Shown: positions 54,840 through 64,000 of the stretch, piece by piece
Numbering within the stretch: position 1 is the stretch's first letter
Layout of the letters: every line of letters begins with the position of its first letter
Assembly (NCBI GenBank): GCA_946894095.1
Contig: OX335641.1
Span: forward strand, 12,542,501-12,606,500
Source: Incurvaria masculella
Lineage: Eukaryota > Arthropoda > Insecta > Lepidoptera > Incurvariidae
Length of the DNA stretch: 64,000 nucleotides
Direction of reading: 5' to 3'
The notes under the pieces: model-generated
Told to the model about the DNA's origin: nothing
Seen by the model: the letters and a program-made list of their open reading frames with translations, nothing else
Databases searched by the model: none
Program-made: the position numbers and the translations under genes

Positions 54840-55840
54840 TGAGCGTCGAGGTGAAGAAGTTACCTCCATGCCTTTGAGTGACTTATTTACAACTATTTGG
54901 TGCTGACATACCTATTAACATTGAGATAATCCGGTTATTAGGGTTCCGGGTAAGTTATCTCTATAATATATCCGTATCTCTATAACCTTCCGTAAAACTG
55001 CATTTGATATTGAAATATGCTATATTGGTCCCAAAAGTCATGGTTCAAACGAAACAGTCTGATAGAGGGGGTCATTAGCTAACAGAATAATTAGATAGTA
55101 TGTTGTTATCCAATCGTGAGAGGTTCAGAACCATCTGAAACTTCTGCTCATTTCATACAAGCAATGTGCAGATAGAACGTTGGATTATAGGCTAGTGAAC
55201 AGCCATCGTGGCTCGATAGTATATTTTTTAGCCGATTTAAAGCATAAAACATATCAACGTTATGTTAGTTTACGTATACATCTGTTACTAATATGATATA
55301 ATGCACTACAATAATATTATCCGCTACTAGCCGAGTTGCTGGATCGGAGCCAATTCGCCTACATTCTCCACCTCACACGGCTCCCAGCTTATTAACATAG
55401 AGCTGTTATATTATTCGAACTGAATATTATCCCAACGCTGTTGTCGCTGCTCGGGAGCCAAACATGGCACCCGTAATGATGTTCTTTTTCGTTTATCTTC
55501 ACACCACAAACCGATAAGACAGAGCGGCGGATTTATTGTGTACACCGCTGTGGCATAATAAATAATCGAGGACCGCCCGAATTCATATTAATATTTTTGG
55601 TCTGTTCTAATTTTATATTTAAAATATCTCAAATTGCAATGCAATGCAGTCGTAAAGTCACAAGACCACTTTTTCCAATGTTTATTAGCCGATGTTTTCC
55701 AATCTGAAAGGTATATAAAAAATACAGGCGTAGATGGACAATATGTATATTATACAATCCAAAATTTCAAAAACCTAGTAAATCATTAAGAGCATGTAAA
55801 CAGTTATCCCCCGTAGTATGGAGAATTGATAGGGTAACGA
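54840..55840. other. No feature recognised
   Basis: AT-rich; no recurrent repeat or supported gene. Confidence 0.35.
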
Positions 55841-55846
55841 CTCTAT

Positions 55847-56014
55847 GGCTGAGATAAATAGTCGTAACAGAAACTAAGACTAACGAAAAGTAGTACTTTG
55901 TGAGGTCAATTCGCATTATTTTGAGATTTCGTCCATACAAAATGTGTCAAAGTGACGTCACAAAGTACTACTTTACGTTAGCCTTAGTTTTTGTTACGAC
56001 TATTTATCTCAGCC
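55847..56014. mobile_element. TM-1 MITE
   Basis: Ends GGCTGAGATAAATAGTCGTA and TACGACTATTTATCTCAGCC pair perfectly. The right half has GTGACGTCAC; the left equivalent has mutated to GTGAGGTCAA. Confidence 0.8.
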
Positions 56015-56251
56015 TAACACTTCGGCACGCTGTTGTCGAGAGTGATTCTAGAGGCTACAGTAAGCAACTTGCCATATAAAAATGTCACCAATATTTTTTT
56101 CTTGGATATTTTTTTGTTAAATTGCTGATTTGTCATCCAAAAAAACCATTTGCAGTTATTTCTTTATTGATTTACTTATGTAATATAGTAATTAGTTCAT
56201 GCACGCGTTTATAAGATCAATGCTCAGGCTCATAATATTTATTATACACTA

Positions 56252-56421
56252 AGGCTGAGATAAATAGTCGTCACCGAAACTAATGCTAACGCAAAGTAGT
56301 ACTTTATGACGTCACTTCGACACATTTTGTATGGACGAAATCTCAAAGTAGTTCAAATTGACGTCACAAAGTACTACTTTTCGTTAGTCTTAGTTTCTGT
56401 TACGACTATTTATCTCAGCCT
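56252..56421. mobile_element. TM-1 MITE with TA duplication and two CRE palindromes
   Basis: TA at 56250-56251 and 56422-56423 flanks ends AGGCTGAGATAAATAGTCGT and ACGACTATTTATCTCAGCCT. Both inner sites, ATGACGTCAC and TTGACGTCAC, keep TGACGTCA. TA duplication indicates Tc1/mariner-type mobilisation. Confidence 0.85.
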
Positions 56422-56423
56422 TA

Positions 56424-57297
56424 GATATGTATGACTATGTTTTTGCATATCATGCCAGTCATTAGCACAATAAACCACGTATACATTCTGCTTTTCCTAA
56501 TTATTTAAATACAAACACACTTCACAGATATCTCCCACAGTAAAAGCTACTCTAAATAAATCTTCAGCCAAAAGACGAACAGCATTACTGGAATCTAGCG
56601 ACCGATGCTTACTGAGAGAGATAAAATGGTATACGATTTTGTATCACCGCCTCTTTCTAAGGTCTTCAACCAACCAATCACAGCGAAACGGCTGCAACCG
56701 ATTCTTGTGTTTAGTTCTGCCCATAGGTATCAATAATTTAAAGCAATTCAACGACTCAGCACACAAACTCTCTTTTAACACTTCATTTCGTCAATTATAG
56801 ATCTTAATGCTCAGAAAATGTGACAGCATACGTAGCGACGGAGAAAAGTGTTTTTCTTGAGATTGTCGTGAGTAGCTGACCCAAATATCTCGCTGTAACA
56901 TTGACGAAATGCTCTTTGCATTCGTGAGTTTCGAGAGGAAGCGGGTCACTGTGACAACACTGCTTTCTTATGAGCACGGACACGGCTGAAAGTTCCACTT
57001 CAAAGGTTTAACAAAATAGAAAGACCTCCCATTATTCAACCATTTTGAACTATTCAATATGACGACATGCTTTAAAAATTATTACTACACTACGTGTGTA
57101 TGCCAGCATCCCTCCACCTCCGGCCTGATTTTATGTAAAAAAAAACTGCAAATGAAAGGGGTTACTCTTATGGCCTCTTATGTCAAAGGCCAAAGGCAGT
57201 TCTTTCTTTCATAGCTGAGATCGGAATTACATTTTAATTTAAAAAGATGGTCACTTCATGACACAGAAAGGGACCTACAGTTTTACAGAAACCATAG
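56424..57297. other. No feature recognised
   Basis: No recurrent repeat or splice-supported coding frame. Confidence 0.35.
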
Positions 57298-57456
57298 ACG
57301 ACAAATCGTTTCCATTTAGCTCAATGTCGCCGTTCTTAAATAAAGAAGAGGTTCTGGCATGGCACTTAGTTCTTTCAGGATTAGTGTAATGTGCTTAAAT
57401 CATCACAGGAGGTGTGTTATAAGCCAATGAACCATCCATATCAAGTTGTATAAAAT
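57298..57456 (+). mobile_element. SINE-L fragment
   Basis: Contains TTAGCTCAATGTCGCCGTTC, TTCTGGCATGGCACTTAGTT and AACCATCCATATCAAGTTGT. Confidence 0.65.
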
Positions 57457-57894
57457 AACGTAAGTCTACCCTAGGTTTATGGTTAAAAACCAATACCGAT
57501 CGGTCGGACGAACAAAACAGCCCGCATTCTCTAGTGCCAGCGAAGGGCACACACGAACGCAGTAGGTATCTGAGATAAATATATCGCGTTATTCCAGTCC
57601 TGCGTGGGAGCGTGGGATGATACACCGCGCCGTTCTGGAACCGCCTCGGATTATTTTAACGATTACCCAGAAGCGACACTTCCTATGACTGCAACGTGTA
57701 AAGAAGCGCACGTCTATTTCCCGTTCTCTTTTAGAAGGGTCGTTGTAACTTAACAATATTTTTATTTTTTTGAGAAATGAAAAGGGTCGCATTTAATATT
57801 TAAAGAATTATGCAGAAGTAAGGACCGATTGCAGAAAGAAACGTCGAAGATACGTGATATGTTTTACAATTATGTACATTACTTAAAGAAAGAT

Positions 57895-58140
57895 ACCTAT
57901 AATAATAACTACTTTATGAATCTGGACACGAACCAGCAAAACATACCATTCACGGGTATGGCGTCTCGCAATTTTGACACCATTTGAAATTCTCCTAGCA
58001 GTCCCTCCTCCCGTAAACAATGTCTCCTAACTGACATAGTGTTTAAAATCATACCTACATTAATTCAACGCTTTACCTGCGTCGCGAAAATTTACTGCAA
58101 AGATTGAACATGCAAACACATTGCCGTTGTCACCAAAATC
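57895..58140 (-). repeat. LR-3 fragment
   Basis: CAGTCCCTCCTCCCGTAAAC, TCAACGCTTTACCTGCGTCG and TTTACTGCAAAGATTGAACA are the reverse complement of the 728-880 copy; the upstream part (GACACGAACCAGCAAAACAT) is in the opposite sense, so the region is rearranged. Confidence 0.55.
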
Positions 58141-58205
58141 GTATTTGCCATCAGACACTAGAGCCATTCCTAGGTTGACTTAAATAAATATTCTTTTTCC
58201 TACTA

Positions 58206-58330
58206 AGCAAGTAGGTCTTAATCGACTGTGAAGCAAGGAAAAATGAATTAAAGAAAGCTCCCTGTAAAAAACTACTTTATGAATGTACTCCAAGACTGGA
58301 CCCGAGCCAGGAAAACAACTGCGAAAAAGC
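58206..58330 (+). repeat. LR-3 5' fragment
   Basis: Contains AATCGACTGTGAAGCAAGG, AAAGCTCCCTGTAAAAAACT and GACTGGACCCGAGCCAGGAA, matching the start of the 39416 copy. Confidence 0.6.
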
Positions 58331-58515
58331 CACGTTCTTGCTTAGTACGACAATGTATACTTTCTTAGATACGTCGAAGTTGATACCTTTTTTAACATAT
58401 AAATTTTAGTGAACCAAAAGGAGTTGACTCAGGCCCCTTTAATTCTGTCCATAAAAAATTACGTGGTTTAATCAATCGTGGACGTTGATATTACGTTGTG
58501 TCCTTTGCGTCCGAG

Positions 58516-58720
58516 GGGGACGCATCATAAAGTCCAAAAAGCACAAAGTCCAAAACCCATACCGTCCAAAACACTAATGAATTCGGAACTTTTTCAATTA
58601 GGTTAGGTTAGGTTAGGTTAGATTATAATATTTGCATTTATAAATATATGCAAAAATACATACTTTTGGATGTTCTGGGTTTTTGACCTTATGCTTTTTG
58701 GATTTTATGAAGGCGACCCC
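58516..58720 (+). mobile_element. HT-1 MITE with the longest TTAGG run
   Basis: Ends GGGGACGCATCATAAAGTCC and ATTTTATGAAGGCGACCC; flanks CGTCCGAG and CTTTCGAG agree at 6 of 8 bases, a decayed 8-bp duplication. The interior has TTAGG four times in a row followed by TTAGATT. Confidence 0.8.
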
Positions 58721-59270
58721 TTTCGAGCAGCATTGATAAGGTTCAAGAGTAAGATCGTCCTAATGTATTACTAATATATTGGTTTGGGTTGCGGCTATTG
58801 TGCACTGACAATTACTGCCAAAATAGACTTAGGCTTCAGGGCTAGAACAATTTGTGAAGTGTGTGTATAACACCCAGACACAAGTGTCGCAGAGCTGTCG
58901 GCTTTGGTACGCAGCTACCGCGCCCCACACGCAGCGGAATCTAAATATTTTCCGTAGCTGTGGCCAATACCGTCTAACTTTATTATTTACTTTTACTATA
59001 CTCTTACTATTTCTCAGTACTATCGCAAGTGGAGACCTTACTCGTTTGTACGAAATTCGGGAACATGGTTTCTATAGGTGGCTCCTGTCGAAGTTCCGCA
59101 CGACTCCTCTCCGGTGCATTTGCCAAATGCTTGATTTTGGGTAGCGCCGATCCTATTCCAGGTACCTAAACCTAAAACATTGGCATTGGGATCGTTCATT
59201 TTTTTTAAAAAAGAACGGAAAGTATTTGTATATTATTTATATATTTGTATATTTGTGTGTTAATTGTTTG
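58721..59270. other. No gene supported
   Basis: An open frame of 96 codons at 58854-59144 has no recognisable motif or splice context. Confidence 0.3.
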
Positions 59271-59274
59271 TTAC

Positions 59275-59600
59275 TTTATGTTACTGGACATGGGTGACAT
59301 GCTCAAAACAACGCATTTCCGACGAAATTATGTGCAATGCCAGGCCCCTCTTTATGGGCACGCCTACATTGAACTGGGTGAAAAACACGGAAAATATTTT
59401 ACTGCCGTTCCGACTATAGTTTCATCCAATGCGGTGGTACCAACCCGGGCGGGATTAACCCTACCACCTAGTAGGGGAACCACCAGTTTTACTTGGGTTC
59501 CGAACCATGGAACAGCTCATATTCGTAACGAAATGCACTTATCCAACTCAGAAAGAGGAAGAAAGTGGTGCATGCCCGCGGCGATGATTCATAAAAACAT
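59275..59600 (-). mobile_element. SINE-L, long copy
   Basis: Covers most of the body in reverse complement: TATGTTACTGGACATGGGTG, CTACATTGAACTGGGTGAAA, CATCCAATGCGGTGGTACCA, CCCTACCACCTAGTAGGGGA, TTCCGAACCATGGAACAGCT. It reaches the start of the tRNA-like head (CATGCCCGCGGCGATGATTC). Confidence 0.8.
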
Positions 59601-59974
59601 TTATTATATCGAATACAAATTATTTGCGCTAAACGGATACTAAATGAAACAGAATGAATGTATTTAGGAGACCTCGCTTCGTTTGGTCAATTACGCTACA
59701 ACCTCCAATATCGTAGGCGTTTCATGCTCCACAGCTGGCGAGATTAGTCGAGGTCCCCACCCTCGGGGGTTCAGATACCTTGTGTGCCCCTCTGATTGAA
59801 TTTCTTATCTCGCCGTCCCAACAAAATAAATATTTAGTTTCACTATGGTTTTACGGGTGTGTACTTTTTCCTTCCGTTTATGGTGTTTTGTCAGTAATGT
59901 AGGGTTGCTAGATCAATTTCTGAAATGAAAATTTAAAAATACTGCCAAATATTGGAGGAGACTACATATTATTA

Positions 59975-60240
59975 GGGTTCCGTACCCAAAGGGTGAAAAC
60001 GGAACCCTCTTATTAAGCCTCCGCTGTCCATCCGGCCTTCCGTCCGTCCGTCTGTCTTAGGGCTGTATCTCGTCAACCGTAATAGGTAAGCAGCTGAAAT
60101 TTTCACAGAGTGTGTATTTATGTTGCCACTATAACAAAAAATTGGTAATATGTAAAAATAATAAAAATTAAAGGGGGGGGGGGGCAAATTCCAAAAAGGG
60201 TACTTATTTGTGTTAAATCTTCTACAATGGTACGGAACCC
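59975..60240 (+). repeat. LR-1 repeat, lacking its palindromic end
   Basis: From GGGTTCCGTACCCAAAGGGT through CCGTCCGTCCGTCTGTC and TTTTCACAGAGTGTGTATTT, with a G-run at about 60173-60183, to CTACAATGGTACGGAACCCC. Confidence 0.75.
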
Positions 60241-60589
60241 CTTATTTGGTATTTGGGTGATGCAGCTCAGAAGAGGTTGGTTTATCCGTGGTACAAGCAT
60301 GGAATAAGTAATAGGTACAGGCGCATATTACATACATTAATGTAATCTGTGCTGCTGGTTGTGTGGGTGCAGGCGACAGTAAAAAAACAAGTGGGAGGTA
60401 AACAAGAAAGAGGCCCTATACTCCAAATCCTTGGATTGCTACATTATGCCATGGACAGTGATCTCTTTTTTCACGGAGATCTCGCGTCTTTTTTAGTCCA
60501 TCCGCTTTTAAACTTGAGAACTACTTGTCCGGGTTTTAATGTGGTTTTTATCCTCGCATAGCTTTATTTACAGAACAATTAGGAGGTAA

Positions 60590-60725
60590 GAATTGTGAAG
60601 TGGGCGGAACTCGCGCGCCGGTCTTTAGCGGGGACCCGCTCACTTCATACGCGCCTGATTCACTCCTCTGCGGCTGTCCTGTGCATTAACTTATCCGTGA
60701 TACAATCTAAAATTGAAAAGGAGTA
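60590..60725 (+). promoter_or_regulatory. Candidate 5' UTR / promoter-proximal region of the THAP-like gene
   Basis: A GC-rich leader (GGCGGAACTCGCGCGCCGGT, CCTCTGCGGCTGTCCTGTGC) precedes the ATG at 60726 within AT-rich surroundings. No TATA box is evident. Confidence 0.35.
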
Positions 60726-60804
60726 ATGCCGTACTGTGCCATAATAACGTGCAAACACGACCGCCGGTGCACAACCTTCATAATGGAGGAATTTCGTATT
60801 CCCG
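60726..60804 (+). CDS. First coding exon of a THAP-type zinc-finger protein (candidate)
   Basis: The ATG opens 26 codons and one base, ending at CCCG|GTAAGT, an excellent donor. The peptide starts MPYCAIITCKHDRR and ends MEEFRIP. THAP domains begin M-P-x-C-x(2-4)-C and reach an F-x-x-F-P type motif some 20-30 residues later; here the cysteines are C4 and C9 (C-x4-C) and FRIP stands at 23-26. THAP proteins bind DNA through a C2CH zinc finger and often derive from P-type transposases. The second half, with the C-x2-H ligands and the AVPTIF motif, must lie in an exon not found here, probably beyond the right edge. A further cysteine (C15) is unusual. Identity is likely but unproven. Confidence 0.5.
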
Positions 60805-61192
60805 GTAAGTTTCATTTACATGCATAACGATAAAACTTACGACAAATGCATTACGAAACAATATGGCGTCGCGGCGCTACGTTGTTTGTGACCACGTGCG
60901 TGTGAGGCGCTCGGCCGTGTTCGAAAGTGACGTAACGTTTGATTGCAAACAGTATTGGAATTCCAACATAGAGCCATTACGTTAAGGTTCATATTTACCA
61001 AACAAATGTGGATTTGTTGTTTGGTTATCGATTAAGAAGGGATAGCCAATTGCGACTGTTATACATTCGCGGAGCAAAAAGGTCTTAAGTAAAACGGTAA
61101 CAGCGGTCCTGGAACAAATTTACAAACGTTTCACTTCCTGCCTCCTCAATATTCCGTGGCTTTATTCTTCTCATCAATTGTAGACTGCTTAA

Positions 61193-61546
61193 GGTGGCCC
61201 CGTAAGCATCAGAAAATTACGGTTCCCATACAAACGTAGTTTACTAATCATTGGAAAACTACTGTTCCAATTGGCTTGATATTTGGGACTTCATATCAAG
61301 CAACAAATATCTATGTCTGCATGTATTTGTTTTTTCGAAAAATGTATCCTGCGTCACACAACAGAGACAAGATTTTCTTTTGCCTGTTATTTGAATTGCT
61401 TTAGATTTTTCAGCAAAACAAAAAAATGCAGACACAGATATTTATTGTAGAATATTAGATACCAAATATCAAGCAAATCGGAATAGTGTTATTCAAATGA
61501 TTAGTAAATTACGTTTGTATGGGGAACATAGCTTACGGGCCGTTCT
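61193..61546. mobile_element. PB-2 MITE, full copy
   Basis: TTAA at 61189-61192 and 61547-61550. Ends GGTGGCCCCGTAAGCATCAG and AGCTTACGGGCCGTTC. The arms contain ATACAAACGTAGTTTACTAA and AAATTACGTTTGTATGGGGA. The interior is palindromic (ACAAATATCTATGTCTGCAT against GCAGACACAGATATTTATTG). Confidence 0.8.
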
Positions 61547-61642
61547 TAAGATCCCTCTTTATTTCCTTAGAGTGGTAAGCAGAAGGGTTGAATATAAAAG
61601 TAGTCTGGGAATAAACGGGTTCTCTCTGCTTTCAAACTTATA

Positions 61643-61694
61643 ATGGATCCCCCGTTAGCAGTTCATAATTTGATAGAAACCAAGTCAAAATCGG
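61643..61694 (+). CDS. Candidate short first coding exon
   Basis: An ATG opens 17 codons and one base, MDPPLAVHNLIETKSKS, ending at TCGG|GTGAGT, a good donor. Its phase equals that of the THAP-like exon at 60726-60804, so it could be an alternative first exon of the same gene or a separate gene. No motif is recognisable, and a 17-codon frame with a donor can arise by chance. Confidence 0.25.
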
Positions 61695-63262
61695 GTGAGT
61701 GGAATTTAGCGAATGAGAGTAGATGCTTCTGAAGTTATATGTGGACAGAGACATTCAAACGCCAGACGTTGGTTTTATAAGAGTTGTGATGATGGCAAGA
61801 AAAAACAATTACATATAAATGGGTATTGTGGGTGAAGTCGTGCTAAAAAATATCGGACAGCTAATAAACTATGGACAGCTTTTCTTTTCAGCGACCTGAG
61901 AAGATCTATTGTGATCTTTATAGGTAGCTGTTTTATTACGTAGATACCAAACAGCACCAAAATCGGATAATTACATGGATCTCAAGTTATAAACGGTCTT
62001 AAAAACAAAAGGACGCCAGACGATAGATTGTATAAGAGTTCGCGATATAGTAAACCAAATAGATTGTATCTGTTTTGGTGTACATACATACCTAGTCAAA
62101 AGTTACTATCATAAAGTAGCACAACAATTACAGCAAGTTCACTATCTTTTCCGATTATGCGAGCAGAGCTGCATATAATTTTATCGATTTAATCGAACCA
62201 CCTGATTAGTAAGTAGCCTACGAATGATATCACAAAACGTATCGATTGATAAGAATTCGATGGAAAGTCTAATAATATTTTCAACGTCATTGCATGCTGA
62301 GTAACTAAAGCTAACTTCGTAAGATTTTTTTTTCAAAAAAGCAATTGACAAATATTCCACCATTTCCCAATTTAAATTCTCACCGGGTAGTTACTGTAAC
62401 TCATTAGGTCACGCGAAAGTAATTTGTCGGGAAAAACATTTGCAAAAATGTCGTAACCCGAATAACTGACGCTTCCCGGTTAAGTTCGACAAATATTCGC
62501 TAATGAGTTTACGAGAATTCGATAGTTTGTCGACACCGAAACTCCGTACTAGGGCCTCGACTGCTCACTCGACTGCCCTCTTGACTGATCTAGCAATCGA
62601 TCCGTTGTTTATACTAACGCCAAAGGAAAATTGTATGACTCGTTTGAAGGTGGGTTTAGGAGTTAAGGCGGTTTTATTTCGGTTTGTTTAGTGATGACCG
62701 TGTGATACGGCTTCATAACGATGATTCACGGGCGTATTACGTATTCAGTAGGATCCTCTCTGCGTACGTATGTATGTAGGTCCATCCGCGTGGGGTGACG
62801 CATCTGAGGATACTGCATATTGAGCGCGGAGATTTCTAATTTTAGGGTTTTCCACTTCTTAGGTGGCATCGCATACCATTCTGTAAGATGTTAAGTTAGG
62901 ATTTATTCCCTGCAAAATCAAAGTAAGGGAAGCGCATAAAACAATAGTATCCCTGTAATAACTGCACAAATTTAAATAAAAAAATATCAGCGCCGTAATA
63001 CCTACAAAGATCTAAATCGAAAAAACTTAAAATTTTAAACAGACATTAAAGAAGATTGTAACTTCTTTTAGAATAAAGGTGGTATTTTGTTATATACCCT
63101 GGAATATTGCCGAAAGCATTAATTTCAAAATTAGTATTTCCTTAAACGGAACAAACGCTCACATTCCTTTACAGAACTCACCGCCCCGCCATGCGCCAGA
63201 CAGCGTTCGCTTGTGCCAAATGCATTCTCGTGCATCGTACTCACAACAAGTTGGCGGATTAC
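61695..63262. other. No feature recognised
   Basis: No recurrent repeat or splice-supported coding frame is seen. It may be intron of a gene beginning at 60726 or 61643. Confidence 0.35.
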
Positions 63263-63562
63263 TCAGTCGACTAGTCCGGGCTTTTGCTAGAAGTTGGCTG
63301 ATAGGTCCGATCTCAAGTGGCGTTGGGTCGACGGTTGGTTGGCTTGCCAGTGTGTCGGAGGCGCTCTGCCGAACCGCACGCGAATTCGAAATACGAATCT
63401 GTTAAAACAAACAATACCACATCGAACCGCGAAATAATCACATTAGAAAATTTAAACGAATAAGTGCTTTTGATTGAAGACTATATTATGGCAATGAATT
63501 TGACCAATCGAAAAAACTGGATGGCGGGCTACGGGAAATGTTTGGATTTCGCCCATTGAAAT
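63263..63562 (+). promoter_or_regulatory. Candidate initiator and non-coding first exon
   Basis: An initiator match TCAGTC at 63263-63268 begins a segment of higher GC (GTTGGGTCGACGGTTGG, GGAGGCGCTCTGCCGAACCG). About 300 bp later it ends at a strong donor, AAT|GTAAGT (first intron base 63563). The only ATG frame near the donor (63488-63559) stops after 23 codons, just before the splice site, so the exon would be 5' UTR with an upstream open frame. Confidence 0.25.
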
Positions 63563-63631
63563 GTAAGTTTTCCTAATCATTGGTTTTACTGCAGCATTTA
63601 CCTTTCCCTTGCATTGATTTTGATTTTTTTT

Positions 63632-63760
63632 ATAGTTCACTGTTTTACTAATAAAAAAAAACCTATCGCTATACTCCGATATTTCTATATAGAAGTACCG
63701 GACAGCAAGAAATACCGAAGTAATAGCGATGGTATAGGTAAATGTTATTAGTAAGGTAGT
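63632..63760. mobile_element. Small hairpin MITE
   Basis: TTACTAATAAAAAAAAACCT and CTATCGCTATACTCCGATAT face GAAATACCGAAGTAATAGCG and ATGGTATAGGTAAATGTTAT plus TAGTAA. Single copy here. Confidence 0.6.
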
Positions 63761-64000
63761 AAGATTAGATCTTTTTAAATTCAGTTCTATTTAAGTATTT
63801 TAAATAGGTATAGTGTAATATCCGTTTTTATATTCGTTAAAAAAATATATGTTGTACTATAATGTCTTTGATTATTGAATTGAAACGGTCAGTGAAAAAT
63901 TACTCTTTGAGAACATACTAATCATTGTAGGTGTGTAATTTTTTTTTATTTATTTCCCATCGATCAAATTGTTTTTTTGATACTCAATTCATTGAAACAA

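Noticed and set aside
1..64000. Endogenous virus, bacterial transfer or a new defence-type gene cluster
   Set aside because: I looked for viral structural or replicase motifs, operon-like runs of dense coding sequence and clusters of co-oriented genes. None was found; the window is sparse eukaryotic sequence dominated by transposons.

Overview
The window looks like a stretch of a moth or butterfly nuclear genome. It is AT-rich, has spliced genes with long introns, and is crowded with transposon debris. The debris includes a tRNA-headed SINE in about 17 places, TTAA-, TA- and 8-bp-duplicating MITEs, LINE 3' ends with short tandem tails, and a dispersed repeat with GTCCGTCC tracts of a kind common in Lepidoptera. 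Nothing prokaryotic is present. Family names such as SINE-L, PB-1, PB-2, PB-3, HT-1, TM-1, MG-1, LR-1, LR-2 and LR-3 are labels made up for this report.

Genes. At the left edge, on the minus strand, is the first coding exon of a katanin p60-type microtubule-severing ATPase (128-295); the rest lies off the window. On the plus strand, a short first coding exon at 7442-7489 and a long terminal exon at 9896-10699 agree in splice phase and together give a candidate 283-residue protein that I do not recognise. It has a Ser/Pro-rich middle and a very basic C-terminus. Other single-exon candidates are: a minus-strand first exon in a CpG-rich island (36494-36544), a 100-bp internal exon (52852-52951), a THAP-zinc-finger-like first exon with a strong donor (60726-60804), a second possible first exon (61643-61694), and a possible non-coding first exon (63263-63562). 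The only complete open gene is a mariner transposase (28189-29214) inside an element with both inverted ends.

Mobile DNA, left to right. 2-6 kb: SINE copies, LR-1 copies and a foldback element carrying a hAT-like DUF4371 transposase fragment. 7.5-15.6 kb: PB-2 MITE, two LINE 3' ends, PB-1 MITE and an inverted SINE pair. 16-17 kb: a foldback element with a CpG-rich core. 18.9-25.4 kb: nested SINEs, a long inverted repeat and a 354-bp MITE duplicated in tandem. 26.6-32 kb: TM-1 MITEs with TGACGTCA palindromes, HT-1 MITEs with telomere-like TTAGG runs, mariner and PB-3. 32.7-35.0 kb: a 2.3-kb element with matching ends that splits a SINE. 41.8-44.8 kb: a foldback, LR-1, a minisatellite with a higher-order repeat and an RTE-type reverse transcriptase remnant. 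45.7-61.5 kb: a near full-length SINE, HT-1, MG-1, PB-1 with a SINE inside it, a Jockey-like reverse transcriptase remnant, two TM-1 copies and PB-2.

The genes do not form an operon or a shared pathway. I found no convincing new multi-gene system. The most interesting signals are the intact mariner, the unrecognised two-exon gene, two different MITE families that share TTAA-GGTGG ends, MITEs that spread CRE palindromes or telomere-type runs, the CpG-core foldback and the 2.3-kb element. All exon calls rest on splice signals, phase and reading frame only, without transcript data.
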